Of a stretch of DNA of 8,979 nt, positions 1 to 6,163 are shown piece by piece; position 1 is the stretch's first letter, and each line of letters begins with the position of its first letter. Made by a program: the position numbers and the translations under genes. A model generated the notes under the pieces. It was given only the letters and a program-made list of their open reading frames with translations, was not told where the DNA came from and made no database searches. The stretch is from a bacterium (lineage in GTDB: Bacteria > SZUA-182 > SZUA-191), in NCBI GenBank assembly GCA_003230535.1, contig QIEW01000133.1:1-8979 (forward strand), in the 5' to 3' direction.

Positions 1-454
1 AATCGGCCTGAATAGGGAGTTCACGGCAGCCGCGGTCAATCAACACCGCCAACTGCACTATGCTGGGCCGACCTAAGTCCATCAAAGCATCCAGCGCCGC
101 CCTTATAGTGCGGCCCGTATAAAGAACATCATCAACCAGAATAATCCGCTTGCCGGTCACCGTGAAAGGTATCCGGGTTAGACAAAGGACAGGTCGACGA
201 TTGCTTACCGAAACATCATCGCGGTAAAGCGTGGTATCAATGGTGCCCACAGGAAGTCGGGCCTCCTTTAGGTCATAGATGCGGGAAGAGAGAGCCTCCG
301 CCAGCTGCGTCCCCTTAGTCCTGATCCCCACCAGCCCCAACCCTGACAAGTCGGGATGCTGAGCCACCATCCGGCGGGCTATATTTTGGAGCAGCTCTTC
401 CACCTTCGCCTTATCCAAGAGCAACTTTTCTGTAGCAGAGCTATTTTTAACCAT
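1..454 (-). CDS. pyrR: PyrR: pyrimidine operon attenuator / uracil phosphoribosyltransferase, 3' end outside window
   Basis: Translation from the ATG at 454-452 gives 151 residues before the window edge; the family is usually about 180, so roughly the last 30 are missing. The PRPP-binding loop is clear at residues 105-118 (ILVDDVLYTGRTIR), followed by the family's LMDLGRP and VLIDRGCRELPIQAD segments; the N-terminal part contains RTKG and the TLYRDD segment. In the family, PyrR binds pyr-operon leader RNA when UMP or UTP is bound and promotes attenuation; it also has uracil phosphoribosyltransferase activity. It is cytosolic. An in-frame stop lies at 490-488 and no other start precedes the ATG. 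No Shine-Dalgarno is seen upstream. A second, broken pyrR start lies at 845-958. Downstream pyr genes would lie beyond the left edge and cannot be seen. Confidence 0.95.
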   Translation of the reverse strand, partial: MVKNSSATEKLLLDKAKVEELLQNIARRMVAQHPDLSGLGLVGIRTKGTQLAEALSSRIYDLKEARLPVGTIDTTLYRDDVSVSNRRPVLCLTRIPFTVTGKRIILVDDVLYTGRTIRAALDALMDLGRPSIVQLAVLIDRGCRELPIQAD

Positions 455-459
455 TTTAT

Positions 460-488
460 TTGACCGGTGAAACCGCTTTTGATATAGT
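460..488 (+). promoter_or_regulatory. Consensus-like housekeeping promoter for the small membrane-protein cassette
   Basis: TTGACC at 460-465 and TATAGT at 483-488 are separated by exactly 17 bases, close to the sigma-70/sigma-A consensus. Transcription would be expected to start about 7 bases after the -10 box, near 495. That is the first base of the GTG start codon of the next gene. The predicted mRNA is therefore leaderless, which agrees with the absence of a Shine-Dalgarno before 495. The promoter begins 6 bases from the pyrR start codon, so it lies within the divergent pyrR upstream region. Seen: boxes and spacing. Inferred: start site. Confidence 0.65.
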
Positions 489-494
489 TAAAAT

Positions 495-686
495 GTGAAC
501 CGAAAGCAGAGGGAAAATACTGCTAAGTATCTCTATGATATAAGCAAAGGAATTGCGTTGCTGACCATAGTGGGTAATTTAATAGCTAAAGAACCAAGCT
601 TCACTACAATTGGTTGGGGAAGCGTGGCTACCGGCATCACCTTTTTGCCAGCCTATCTCCTTGATGGAGGGAGAAACAATGGATAA
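495..686 (+). CDS. Small two-helix membrane protein, unknown function (GTG start, probably leaderless)
   Basis: A 63-residue protein. A charged, basic N-terminus (MNRKQRENTAKYLYDISKG) is followed by two hydrophobic stretches at about residues 20-31 and 39-56, suggesting a two-pass inner-membrane protein with a short glycine/asparagine-rich tail. The 'KYLYDISKG' start followed by two helices recalls small DUF6722-like membrane proteins, but I cannot confirm the family. GTG at 495 is preferred because the promoter places the transcript start there. The last 8 bases overlap the next gene, so translation of the two is probably coupled. No function is recognised. The pair forms a compact cassette on the strand opposite to its neighbours, between pyrR and a pyrR remnant, which suggests it was inserted. 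Confidence 0.6.
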   Translation: MNRKQRENTAKYLYDISKGIALLTIVGNLIAKEPSFTTIGWGSVATGITFLPAYLLDGGRNNG

Positions 687-846
687 ACTAATTGCTCTTC
701 TTGGCGATTTCTTAATTGCTTTTTTTGTTGAACCATTTAGGGAAAAAGATGTGTTAACTATAACATTCATGTTTATCAGCCTAATTGGAGCTATAGCAAC
801 TATTCTCATTTATTATAAAGATAAACATTCCCAAAAGCGCCCCTAA
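679..846 (+). CDS. Small single-pass membrane protein, unknown function
   Basis: A 55-residue protein from the ATG at 679. This start is favoured over an upstream in-frame alternative at 610 because GGAGG (666-670) lies 8 bases before it and the upstream extension would overlap the preceding gene almost entirely. Residues about 4-16 are hydrophobic, a charged segment (EPFREKD) follows, then a strong membrane helix at about 27-45, and a basic C-terminal tail (YYKDKHSQKRP). The 8-base overlap with the previous gene points to co-translation and a shared role in the membrane. I do not recognise the family. A two-component toxin-like or stress-related membrane pair is possible, but nothing in the sequence shows it. 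Confidence 0.6.
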   Translation: MDKLIALLGDFLIAFFVEPFREKDVLTITFMFISLIGAIATILIYYKDKHSQKRP

Positions 847-958
847 GCTTAGGCGATTTCTGGCGGGCCAGCATCTGGCTGGTCAGCTTCAGCAGCAACT
901 CTCCCACCGCCGCCTTATCCAAGAGCAGCTCTTCTGTCGCCACCGCTTCAGCAGACAT
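845..958 (-). pseudogene. 5' remnant of a second pyrR
   Basis: From the ATG at 958 the minus strand reads MSAEAVATEELLLDKAAVGE and onward. Residues 7-32 match residues 7-32 of the intact PyrR at about 15 of 26 positions (shared core ATE-x-LLLDKA-x-V-x-ELL). A 17-base stretch is identical between the genes (407-423 and 911-927). Similarity is lost near 863-845, just where the plus-strand small-protein cassette ends (stop codon 844-846). The frame then stops at 806. Without the PRPP loop it cannot work as PyrR. The nucleotide divergence says this is an old paralogue or an acquired copy, not a fresh duplication. It starts 28 bases downstream of the methyltransferase stop codon. Confidence 0.7.
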
Positions 959-986
959 TTTTATTGTATCTCTCTGATTCCCAACA

Positions 987-1811
987 TCATTTCCACAAAA
1001 GATATCCTTGCATAGAAGGCGCGAGGGGTACTGCCGTGTCCTCGAACCTTTTGACTGATAAATCCAGGTATGTTTTTTCGGTATCAATTCCAATAAAATT
1101 TCTACCGTATAAATAAGCCGCCAGTCCGGTAGTGGAGCTTCCTGTAAATGGGTCTAACACCAGATCGCCGTTATTGGTAGACGCCAAAACAATTCTTTTT
1201 AATAAGTTAAAAGGTTTTTGGGTGGGGTGTTTACCAAACTTTTTTTCGGCAGCCTTGGGAGTATTTATTGACCACACCGAACGCATTTGGCACTTTGGTT
1301 TTTTTACTTGATCCTCCGGCCAGTCCCCATTTTTCATTAAGTTATAATTAAACGTATGCTTGGCCTTCTTTTCCTTTCTAGCCCAAATCAGAGTTTCATG
1401 GCTTGCGGTGAAGAAGCGGCAACTTAAATTAGGCGAAGCATTCGGTTTAAACCAGGCAATGTCATTCAAGAGATGAAATCCGGCAATCTGTAGGGCATAA
1501 CCACACTGATAGATAGAATGATAAGTTCCACTGATCCAAATTGTCCCCCCAGGTTTAAGCGCTCTTCTGCAAGCTCTTATCCAGTCCAAATGGAACTCAA
1601 AATTCTTCCGGTACCCATTACTTAAATCCCAATCGGCTTTCTTGACAGATACCATCTTCCCGTTCTGGCAAGTAAAACTCCCGCTAGAGAGAAAATAAGG
1701 TGGATCGGCAAAAATCATATCCACTGAATTTTCCTTAATCTGGCGCAGAACATCGAGGCAGTTTGCCAGATAAAGCGCAAACCGTTCTTTTTTGTAGTAA
1801 GGTTCCATCAT
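987..1811 (-). CDS. Solitary adenine-specific DNA methyltransferase, DpnA-like (beta-type motif order)
   Basis: A 274-residue protein with a complete methyltransferase layout. The catalytic motif DPPY is at residues 36-39, within FADPPYFLSSG; the AdoMet-binding motif DPFTGSSTTG is at 220-229; HPTQKP is at 195-200. The catalytic motif precedes the AdoMet motif, as in beta-class N6-adenine/N4-cytosine enzymes. The segment after DPPY (FLSSGSF, GKMVSVKKADWD) and the later NLSCRFFTASHETLIWARK closely recall the DpnA/M.DpnIIB group, whose known members methylate adenine in GATC. The target here is inferred, not shown. FTGSS replaces the commoner FxGxG, a variant that occurs in the family. No restriction gene is visible, so it looks like an orphan. 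ATG 1811 has no strong ribosome site; GGAG is about 20 bases upstream. Confidence 0.9.
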   Translation of the reverse strand: MMEPYYKKERFALYLANCLDVLRQIKENSVDMIFADPPYFLSSGSFTCQNGKMVSVKKADWDLSNGYRKNFEFHLDWIRACRRALKPGGTIWISGTYHSIYQCGYALQIAGFHLLNDIAWFKPNASPNLSCRFFTASHETLIWARKEKKAKHTFNYNLMKNGDWPEDQVKKPKCQMRSVWSINTPKAAEKKFGKHPTQKPFNLLKRIVLASTNNGDLVLDPFTGSSTTGLAAYLYGRNFIGIDTEKTYLDLSVKRFEDTAVPLAPSMQGYLLWK

Positions 1812-1852
1812 AAAATTATTGGCTAGGATTCTCCGGCCTAACGATAGATGCC

Positions 1853-3232
1853 TTATGCGGTTACTTTGGGCATATATTTAGCTATTAGTTCATCCGATAT
1901 ACGCTTCAACTCGGGCCTGGGGAGCATAGATATTAATCTCCAACCTATCTCCAACGTCTCATAGATCGATCGAGCTTCATATTCCCCCTGAGATACAAAC
2001 TCCCCTTCAAATGCCTCCGAAAACTTTAAGAACACCTTATCTGCCTCAGATAAAGCCGCTTCACCTAAGATCACCGCCAGCTCCTCAGCCTCTTTCCCTC
2101 TGGCATAGGCGGCAAAAAGCTGGTTGGACCACGGCGCATGATCTTCCCTGGTTTTATCCTTGCCAATCCCTTTATCACGAAGACGAGAGAGGCTGGGCAG
2201 AACATCAATGGGCGGGGCGATACCTTTTTTCATTAGCGGGCGGCTTAGGATAATCTGCCCTTCAGTAATATAACCGGTAAGGTCGGGGATCGGATGGGTC
2301 TTGTCATCCTCCGGCATCGTAAGTATCGGAATTTGGGTAATGGAGCCGGCGTTGCCTTTAATTCTTCCGGCACGCTCGTAAATAGAGGACAAGTCGGTAT
2401 ACATATATCCAGGGTAACCCCGCCGGCCGGGCACTTCCTTTCTGGCCGCTGAAATCTCCCGTAACGCCTCACAGTAGTTGGTCAAATCTGTAAGCACAAC
2501 CAACACATGCATGCCTTCCTCGAACGCCAGATATTCGGCGGTAGTGAGGGCCATCCGGGGGGTGGCTATCCGCTCAATAGCCGGGTCGGAAGCCAGGTTG
2601 GCAAACATTACCGTATGCTCGACAGCGCCGGTCTTCTCGAAATTAGTTCTAAAGAAGTCATACTCCTCAAAAGTAATTCCCATGGCGCCAAACACCACGG
2701 CAAATGCTTCCTCTTTCCCTAACACCTTGGATTGGCGCACAATCTGAGCCGCCAGCCTCGAATGGGGCAAACCGGCGCCGGAGAAAATCGGGAGTTTTTG
2801 GCCCCGAACCAAGGTATTTAACCCGTCAATAGCGGAGATCCCCGTTTGAATAAATTCGGAGGGGTATGATCTGGCATAAGGGTTAATCGGTTCACCGGTA
2901 ATGCTAATCCGCTTTTTGGGAATGATTTTAGGACCGCCGTCCAGCGGCCGGCCTAAGCCGTCAAATACCCGGCCTAAAAGGTCTAAAGAGACTCCTAACT
3001 CAATCCCCCGGCCTAAAAACCGTACCCGGCTCCGGTTAATATTTAACCCGGACGAGCCTTCAAACAGCTGCACCAGGGCTTTATCTTCATTTACCTCCAA
3101 CACCTTCCCCAGACGGATTTCATTGCCGGGGAGTTCCACCTCCACCAATTCTTCATATTTTACCCCCTCTACTTGCTCCACCAGCATCAGGGGTCCGGAA
3201 ATCTCTGCTACGGTCAAATATTCCTTTAACAT
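1853..3232 (-). CDS. ntpB: V-type ATP synthase/ATPase subunit B, stand-alone
   Basis: 459 residues from the ATG at 3232, the usual family length. Regulatory B subunits alternate with catalytic A subunits in the V1/A1 head, coupling ATP synthesis or hydrolysis to H+ or Na+ movement. Seen: N-terminal barrel ([20 protein letters not shown]), the degenerate nucleotide loop SGAGLPHS at 151-158 typical of non-catalytic [37 protein letters not shown] at 316-327, and the SLSRL arginine segment at 347-351 followed by [15 protein letters not shown] extension to 3250 is rejected because the family starts with MLKEY and a GAGG run sits just before this ATG. The expected neighbours, subunit A upstream and D downstream, are absent; a methyltransferase lies 41 bases downstream. 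Confidence 0.95.
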   Translation of the reverse strand: MLKEYLTVAEISGPLMLVEQVEGVKYEELVEVELPGNEIRLGKVLEVNEDKALVQLFEGSSGLNINRSRVRFLGRGIELGVSLDLLGRVFDGLGRPLDGGPKIIPKKRISITGEPINPYARSYPSEFIQTGISAIDGLNTLVRGQKLPIFSGAGLPHSRLAAQIVRQSKVLGKEEAFAVVFGAMGITFEEYDFFRTNFEKTGAVEHTVMFANLASDPAIERIATPRMALTTAEYLAFEEGMHVLVVLTDLTNYCEALREISAARKEVPGRRGYPGYMYTDLSSIYERAGRIKGNAGSITQIPILTMPEDDKTHPIPDLTGYITEGQIILSRPLMKKGIAPPIDVLPSLSRLRDKGIGKDKTREDHAPWSNQLFAAYARGKEAEELAVILGEAALSEADKVFLKFSEAFEGEFVSQGEYEARSIYETLEIGWRLISMLPRPELKRISDELIAKYMPKVTA

Positions 3233-3273
3233 AGCCTCCCTCAATCTCAAAGTTTTAATTTTGACTTATTTGA

Positions 3274-3389
3274 CCCGAATAATTCGGGATCATAAACACG
3301 CTCCCGCTGGTCGCTTTCATAGTGGGAGTTCTCGGTGATTTATATAAAAATTTTGTTTTTTGTATAAAAATTTTGTTTTTTGACCGTTA
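3274..3389 (-). repeat. Repeat R, copy 1 (longer copy)
   Basis: Read on the minus strand, this stretch matches the plus strand at 4963-5042 at both ends: the first 20 bases (3389-3370) and the last 25 bases (3298-3274) are identical. Between them the match continues with substitutions through an ITENS-like segment (3340-3320 region). Copy 1 is 36 bases longer. A 20-base tandem duplication and about 16 extra bases near 3299-3316 account for this. It lies in the leader of the V-ATPase B gene. It contains the palindrome CCCGAATAATTCGGG at 3274-3288. Origin unknown; it may be a remnant of an inserted element. Confidence 0.7.
3343..3382. repeat. 20-bp perfect tandem duplication
   Basis: The unit TATAAAAATTTTGTTTTTTG occurs twice without mismatch (3343-3362 and 3363-3382). 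The second R copy has only one unit, so this looks like a local slippage duplication in A/T-rich DNA. Confidence 0.85.
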
Positions 3390-3416
3390 TCTTATGATAA
3401 ACTCGTAAAAAGTCAA
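3389..3416 (-). promoter_or_regulatory. Predicted promoter for V-ATPase subunit B, formed at the end of element A
   Basis: On the minus strand TTGACT (3416-3411) and TAAGAT (3394-3389) are 16 bases apart. The GACT of the -35 box belongs to the terminal inverted repeat of element A, and the -10 box spans the element's edge. Transcription would begin near 3382 and give a leader of about 150 bases across repeat R. This is prediction from box matches only. Confidence 0.4.
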
Positions 3417-3540
3417 AAAACGTCGGTTTTTGTCATTGCGAGTGAAGCGAAGCAATCTCTAATTATTTGATTATACGACAGATTGCTCCGTCGCTTTGCT
3501 CCTCGCAATGACTGCCCCAGACTTTTTACGGAAGCATCTT
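3394..3540. mobile_element. Element A: MITE-like nested palindrome
   Basis: Outer inverted ends are CTCGTAAAAAGTC (3402-3414) and GACTTTTTACG (3520-3530, perfect over 11 bp), with weaker matching out to about 3394 and 3540. Inside is a long inverted repeat, GTCATTGCGAGTGAAGCGAA (from 3432) against 3480-3512 ending CTCGCAATGAC. There is no coding capacity. The total of about 147 bp and the shared outer ends link it to element B. GTCATTGCGAG/GCAATCT palindromes are common dispersed repeats in bacterial genomes. A non-autonomous transposon copy is the simplest reading, but the transposase family is not visible. Confidence 0.65.
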
Positions 3541-3818
3541 ATTTATTATCCCCAATTTTTCTGCTTGCCATTTTTTTATTTAAGGGTTGGCAAACTACAA
3601 AAGATACCTTAAACTATAGCGCACGACAAAAGAACCGTTGCCATTACGAGGCAGGCTTACCTGCCGAAGGCAATCTCTATATTGACATACTTGCTTTGTG
3701 GTTTCATATTTTTTAGCTCAACAAATCATTTTCTGTAATTATCCGGCCACATCGCCCATATTATATCTAAAAACAGCTAACATTGGAAGCCTCATCTCCC
3801 TTAAAGGTCACATTTTAC
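3541..3818. other. Gene-free A/T-rich stretch
   Basis: Short open frames exist here but none has a ribosome site, a family resemblance or sensible composition. The only recognisable content is the repeat fragment at 3638-3677. Confidence 0.5.
3638..3677. repeat. Single GCATTACGAG...GCAATCTC repeat fragment with hairpin
   Basis: The segment around CCATTACGAGGCAGG to GGCAATCTC resembles one arm of element A's inner palindrome. It contains its own small hairpin, GGCAGG (3650-3655) pairing with CCTGCC (3660-3665) over a 4-base loop. It seems to be a solitary degenerate repeat unit. Confidence 0.5.
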
Positions 3819-3846
3819 TTGACCACAAAAAAGGACAACCTATTAT
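3819..3846 (+). promoter_or_regulatory. Predicted promoter for the 2-hydroxyacyl-CoA dehydratase subunit gene
   Basis: TTGACC (3819-3824) and TATTAT (3841-3846) are 16 bases apart. The predicted start near 3853 gives a leader of about 30 bases. The leader has no Shine-Dalgarno, and TATCGG (3849-3854) could pair with CCGATA (3871-3876) just before the start codon. Confidence 0.45.
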
Positions 3847-3882
3847 TTTATCGGATTACCCTGCTGTAAACCGATATATATT

Positions 3883-4890
3883 ATGCGTAAAATAGGGATT
3901 ACAAGCACGGTCGCCTCTGAAATACTCTGGGCCGCCGGTCAGCCGCCGCTGGATCTAAATAACATATTTATCGGTAGCCCGGATCGGGAAAAATTAGTAG
4001 AATATGCAGAAGCACGGGGATTTCCCAGGACTACCTGTAGCTGGATCAAAGGTCTGTATGCGGTAGCTAAAAATCTTGAGCTCGATTGTGTAATTACGGT
4101 AACTGAAGGTGATTGCAGTAATGCACAGGCTTTGATGGAGGTCTTAGAACAGGAAGGGGTGGAAACCATCCCTTTCGCCTATCCTTACAGCCGGGAACCA
4201 AGGCTGCTGAAACTACAGTTGAAAAAGCTGATGGAGCGCTTTGGGGTGGGTTGGCGGGCAGTGATGGAGGCCAAACGTGTTTTAGATGGGCTGCGCAGGT
4301 CAGCCTTATCAATAGATGAGCTTACCTGGCGGGAAAATAAAGTAACCGGTTTTGAAAACCACCTATTCTTGGTAAGTTGCAGCGATATGGGAGGTGACCT
4401 GGAAGCCTTTGCCAACCGTATCAAAAACCTCCTCTATGAAGTTGAACACAGAACGCCTGCACCGGAGATGATCCGTCTGGGTTATATTGGTGTGCCGCCG
4501 ATTTTCCCCGAGATGTACAACTTCGTAGAGGAATTAGGCGCTCGGGTAGTGTATAATGAAATTCAGCGGCAGTTTGCCATGCCGGCAGCCGGCAATGATT
4601 TGGTAGACCAATATCTGGCGTACACCTACCCCTATTCAGTATTCTTCCGGCTGGAGGATATAAAACAGCAGTTACAACTCCGCCAGGTCCAGGGAGTTGT
4701 TCATTATGTCCAATCGTTTTGCTTTCGGCACATTGAGGACATAATCATTCGCCAACATATCAAGCTGCCGATATTAACCTTGGAAGGCGACCGGCCCGGT
4801 TCCCTGGATGCCCGGACTAAGCTGCGCCTGGAGAGTTTTGTGGAGACCTTAAAACAATGGAAAACAACAAAGGAAAAAAGTTCGCTGTGA
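3883..4890 (+). CDS. 2-hydroxyacyl-CoA dehydratase D-type (HgdB/BcrC-like) subunit, stand-alone
   Basis: A 335-residue protein of the 2-hydroxyacyl-CoA dehydratase/benzoyl-CoA reductase superfamily. Recognisable are the N-terminal KIGITSTV, the LDLNNIFI segment (24-31), GFPRTTCSWIKG with C52, TEGDCSNAQALME with C78, C166 in LVSCSDMGGD, C280 in VQSFCFRHIED, and the C-terminal LEGDRPGSLDARTKLRLESF. In characterised enzymes such cysteines hold a [4Fe-4S] cluster; two subunits act together after one-electron activation by an ASKHA-type ATPase. Here there is no second subunit and no activator, so the substrate cannot be named; single-gene members of the family are common in anaerobes. ATG 3883 fits the family N-terminus although it lacks a ribosome site. 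Confidence 0.88.
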   Translation: MRKIGITSTVASEILWAAGQPPLDLNNIFIGSPDREKLVEYAEARGFPRTTCSWIKGLYAVAKNLELDCVITVTEGDCSNAQALMEVLEQEGVETIPFAYPYSREPRLLKLQLKKLMERFGVGWRAVMEAKRVLDGLRRSALSIDELTWRENKVTGFENHLFLVSCSDMGGDLEAFANRIKNLLYEVEHRTPAPEMIRLGYIGVPPIFPEMYNFVEELGARVVYNEIQRQFAMPAAGNDLVDQYLAYTYPYSVFFRLEDIKQQLQLRQVQGVVHYVQSFCFRHIEDIIIRQHIKLPILTLEGDRPGSLDARTKLRLESFVETLKQWKTTKEKSSL

Positions 4891-4940
4891 TTTTGGTCCC
4901 GGATTATTCATAAATCCATGGTAAACATTAATGATGTTAT

Positions 4941-5126
4941 TTGAATACAGCTACTTACAAAGTAACGGTCAAAAAACAAAATGGCTCATACAAATTACCG
5001 AAAACTCCCGCTGTGGATGTTTATGATCCCGAATTATTCGGGGTAAAGCAAGCGCTTGAAAGTGTGGGAGCTAAAGTTGATGGTCTCGTAAAAAGTCATT
5101 CCCGCGAAAGCGGGAATCCATCCTGA
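4941..5126 (+). pseudogene. Small open frame overlapping repeat R and running into element B; probably not a functional gene
   Basis: A 61-codon frame that can only start at TTG 4941 (an in-frame stop is at 4932-4934) and has no ribosome site. Codons from repeat R give VYDPELFG. The last 15 or so residues (VDGLVKSHSRESGNPS) are translated from the left end and palindrome of element B, a typical sign of a frame created or cut by a repeat. The middle (LPKTPAVDVYDPELFG, KQALESVGAKVDG) reads like protein but matches nothing I recognise. It may be a gene fragment truncated by element B or chance coding within repeat DNA. Confidence 0.35.
4963..5042 (+). repeat. Repeat R, copy 2 (shorter copy, inverted relative to copy 1)
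   Basis: An 80-base stretch whose first 20 bases (4963-4982) and last 25 bases (5018-5042) are identical to the reverse complement of 3370-3389 and 3274-3298. The interior is alignable with substitutions and an internal deletion. The two copies flank the dehydratase gene in opposite orientation. Confidence 0.7.
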
Positions 5127-5210
5127 TCTTAACTATCTTAAAATACTGGATTCCCGTTTACACGGGAATGACAAGAATGTGTGTTTTCTGGCTTTTTATG
5201 AGTTCATCAA
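5077..5210. mobile_element. Element B: MITE-like nested palindrome
   Basis: Outer inverted ends at 5077-5097 and 5190-5210 match at about 17 of 21 positions and share the core CTCGTAAAAAGTC with element A. The inner palindrome is 5095-5172: GTCATTCCCGCGAAAGCGGG on the left and CCCGTTTACACGGGAATGAC on the right, each arm forming its own hairpin. It has the same outer ends as A but a different inner palindrome. It ends 37 bases before the bshB1 start, so it lies in that gene's promoter region. Confidence 0.7.
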
Positions 5211-5247
5211 AGTTCGAGTTGGTAGAACAATTATAAAGAGGGGTAAC

Positions 5248-5955
5248 ATGAAGGTAGATTTATTAGCTATTGCCGCTCATCCGGATGATGTGGAGTTGGG
5301 AGTCGGCGGCTGGATACTGGCATTGCGGGCTTTGGGTTATCAGGTTGGCATAGTTGACCTGACCAGAGGTGAAATGGGTTCGAGGGGCACTTCCGGGGAG
5401 CGCCGCCTAGAGGCGGAAGCCGCGGCAAAACTCCTGGGGGTGGAGGTCCGCCGCAACCTGGACTTAGGCGACGGACACCTGGAGCTAAACATAGCTTCCC
5501 GCCATGCCTTGGCAACTGTTATCCGTGAGTTGCAGCCTACCTTTTTGGCATCTCCTTACTTTGAGGACCGGCATCCCGACCATGCCGCCGCCGGCCAGCT
5601 AATAAAATACGCCTCCTATGACGCCCGGATGTCCATGCTGGATTTAGGGCTTCCTCCGTATGCTTGTTCTCGTATTTTCTATTTTCCCTGTCATGAGCAG
5701 GCGCCTATTACAGTGGTGGCAAACATTACCGACACTTTTCAGCGGAAAATGGAAGCCGTGCGAGCTTATAAATCACAATTCAGCGAGTTACATGATAAAA
5801 TGTATATAAACTACAAAAACATCCCAGTTGCTGAATTTCTATTCCACATAGAGTCCCGGGCCCGGTATTTCGGCTCCTTAATCGGGGTTCCATACGGAGA
5901 AGGATTTTATACGGAGCAACCCTTACCCTTCCAGGACCCCTATCGCCTTTTGTAG
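5248..5955 (+). CDS. bshB1: BshB1: bacillithiol biosynthesis N-acetylglucosaminyl-malate deacetylase
   Basis: 235 residues, matching the family length of about 235. It belongs to the PIG-L/LmbE zinc-dependent deacetylases and removes acetate from GlcNAc-malate to give GlcN-malate, the second step of bacillithiol synthesis in the cytosol. Zinc ligands are visible: H11 and D14 in AAHPDDVELG and H112 in RHPDH, with D13 the likely general base. DLTRGEMGSRGTSGERRLEA (38-57) and YKSQF (174-178) are typical of BshB1. ATG 5248 is chosen over an upstream frame start at 5179 because GAGGGG (5238-5243) lies 4 bases before it and the extra 23 residues lie outside the family and partly inside element B. 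It works with bshA, 666 bases downstream. Confidence 0.94.
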   Translation: MKVDLLAIAAHPDDVELGVGGWILALRALGYQVGIVDLTRGEMGSRGTSGERRLEAEAAAKLLGVEVRRNLDLGDGHLELNIASRHALATVIRELQPTFLASPYFEDRHPDHAAAGQLIKYASYDARMSMLDLGLPPYACSRIFYFPCHEQAPITVVANITDTFQRKMEAVRAYKSQFSELHDKMYINYKNIPVAEFLFHIESRARYFGSLIGVPYGEGFYTEQPLPFQDPYRLL

Positions 5956-6005
5956 GGGTTGCAGTTTGAGTAATTTATTTGAGTAAATTAATAGTATAGG
6001 AGGTA

Positions 6006-6128
6006 CTTGCAAAAGTCTCCAAAATGTCATTCCCGAGCGCTTTTATCGGGAATCCAGATTATGTAGGCATCAGCAACTTATGGATTCCCGTTTTCACGGG
6101 AGGGGACAATCTAAGCTAGTTTTGCAAG
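6006..6128. mobile_element. Element C: MITE-like nested palindrome
   Basis: Outer inverted ends CTTGCAAAA (6006-6014) and TTTTGCAAG (6120-6128) are perfect over 9 bp. The inner palindrome runs from GTCATTCCCGAGCGC (6026) to CCCGTTTTCACGGG (6087-6100) and GGGGAC at 6107; it is the same type as that of element B but degenerate. The outer ends differ from those of A and B (CTTGCAAAA against CTCGTAAAAAGTC), so this is probably a related subfamily. Confidence 0.6.
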
Positions 6129-6163
6129 AGGCTCATCATAATTACAAAATCAAAATAATCGGC

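Noticed and set aside
2901-3338. A 145-codon plus-strand frame antisense to the V-ATPase B gene
   Set aside because: It is a shadow of a strongly conserved coding region, with serine/proline/arginine-rich composition and no ribosome site.
3483-3895. Plus-strand frames in the gap before the dehydratase gene
   Set aside because: They start within element A or A/T-rich DNA, lack ribosome sites and resemble no family.
4893-4912. A third copy of repeat R (GTCCCGGATTATTC)
   Set aside because: Only about 13 of 15 bases match, over one short block; this is too little to call a copy.
3432-5172. A CRISPR array made of the GTCATT repeats
   Set aside because: The repeats are palindromic, irregularly spaced by hundreds to more than a thousand bases, and separated by genes; there are no uniform spacers.
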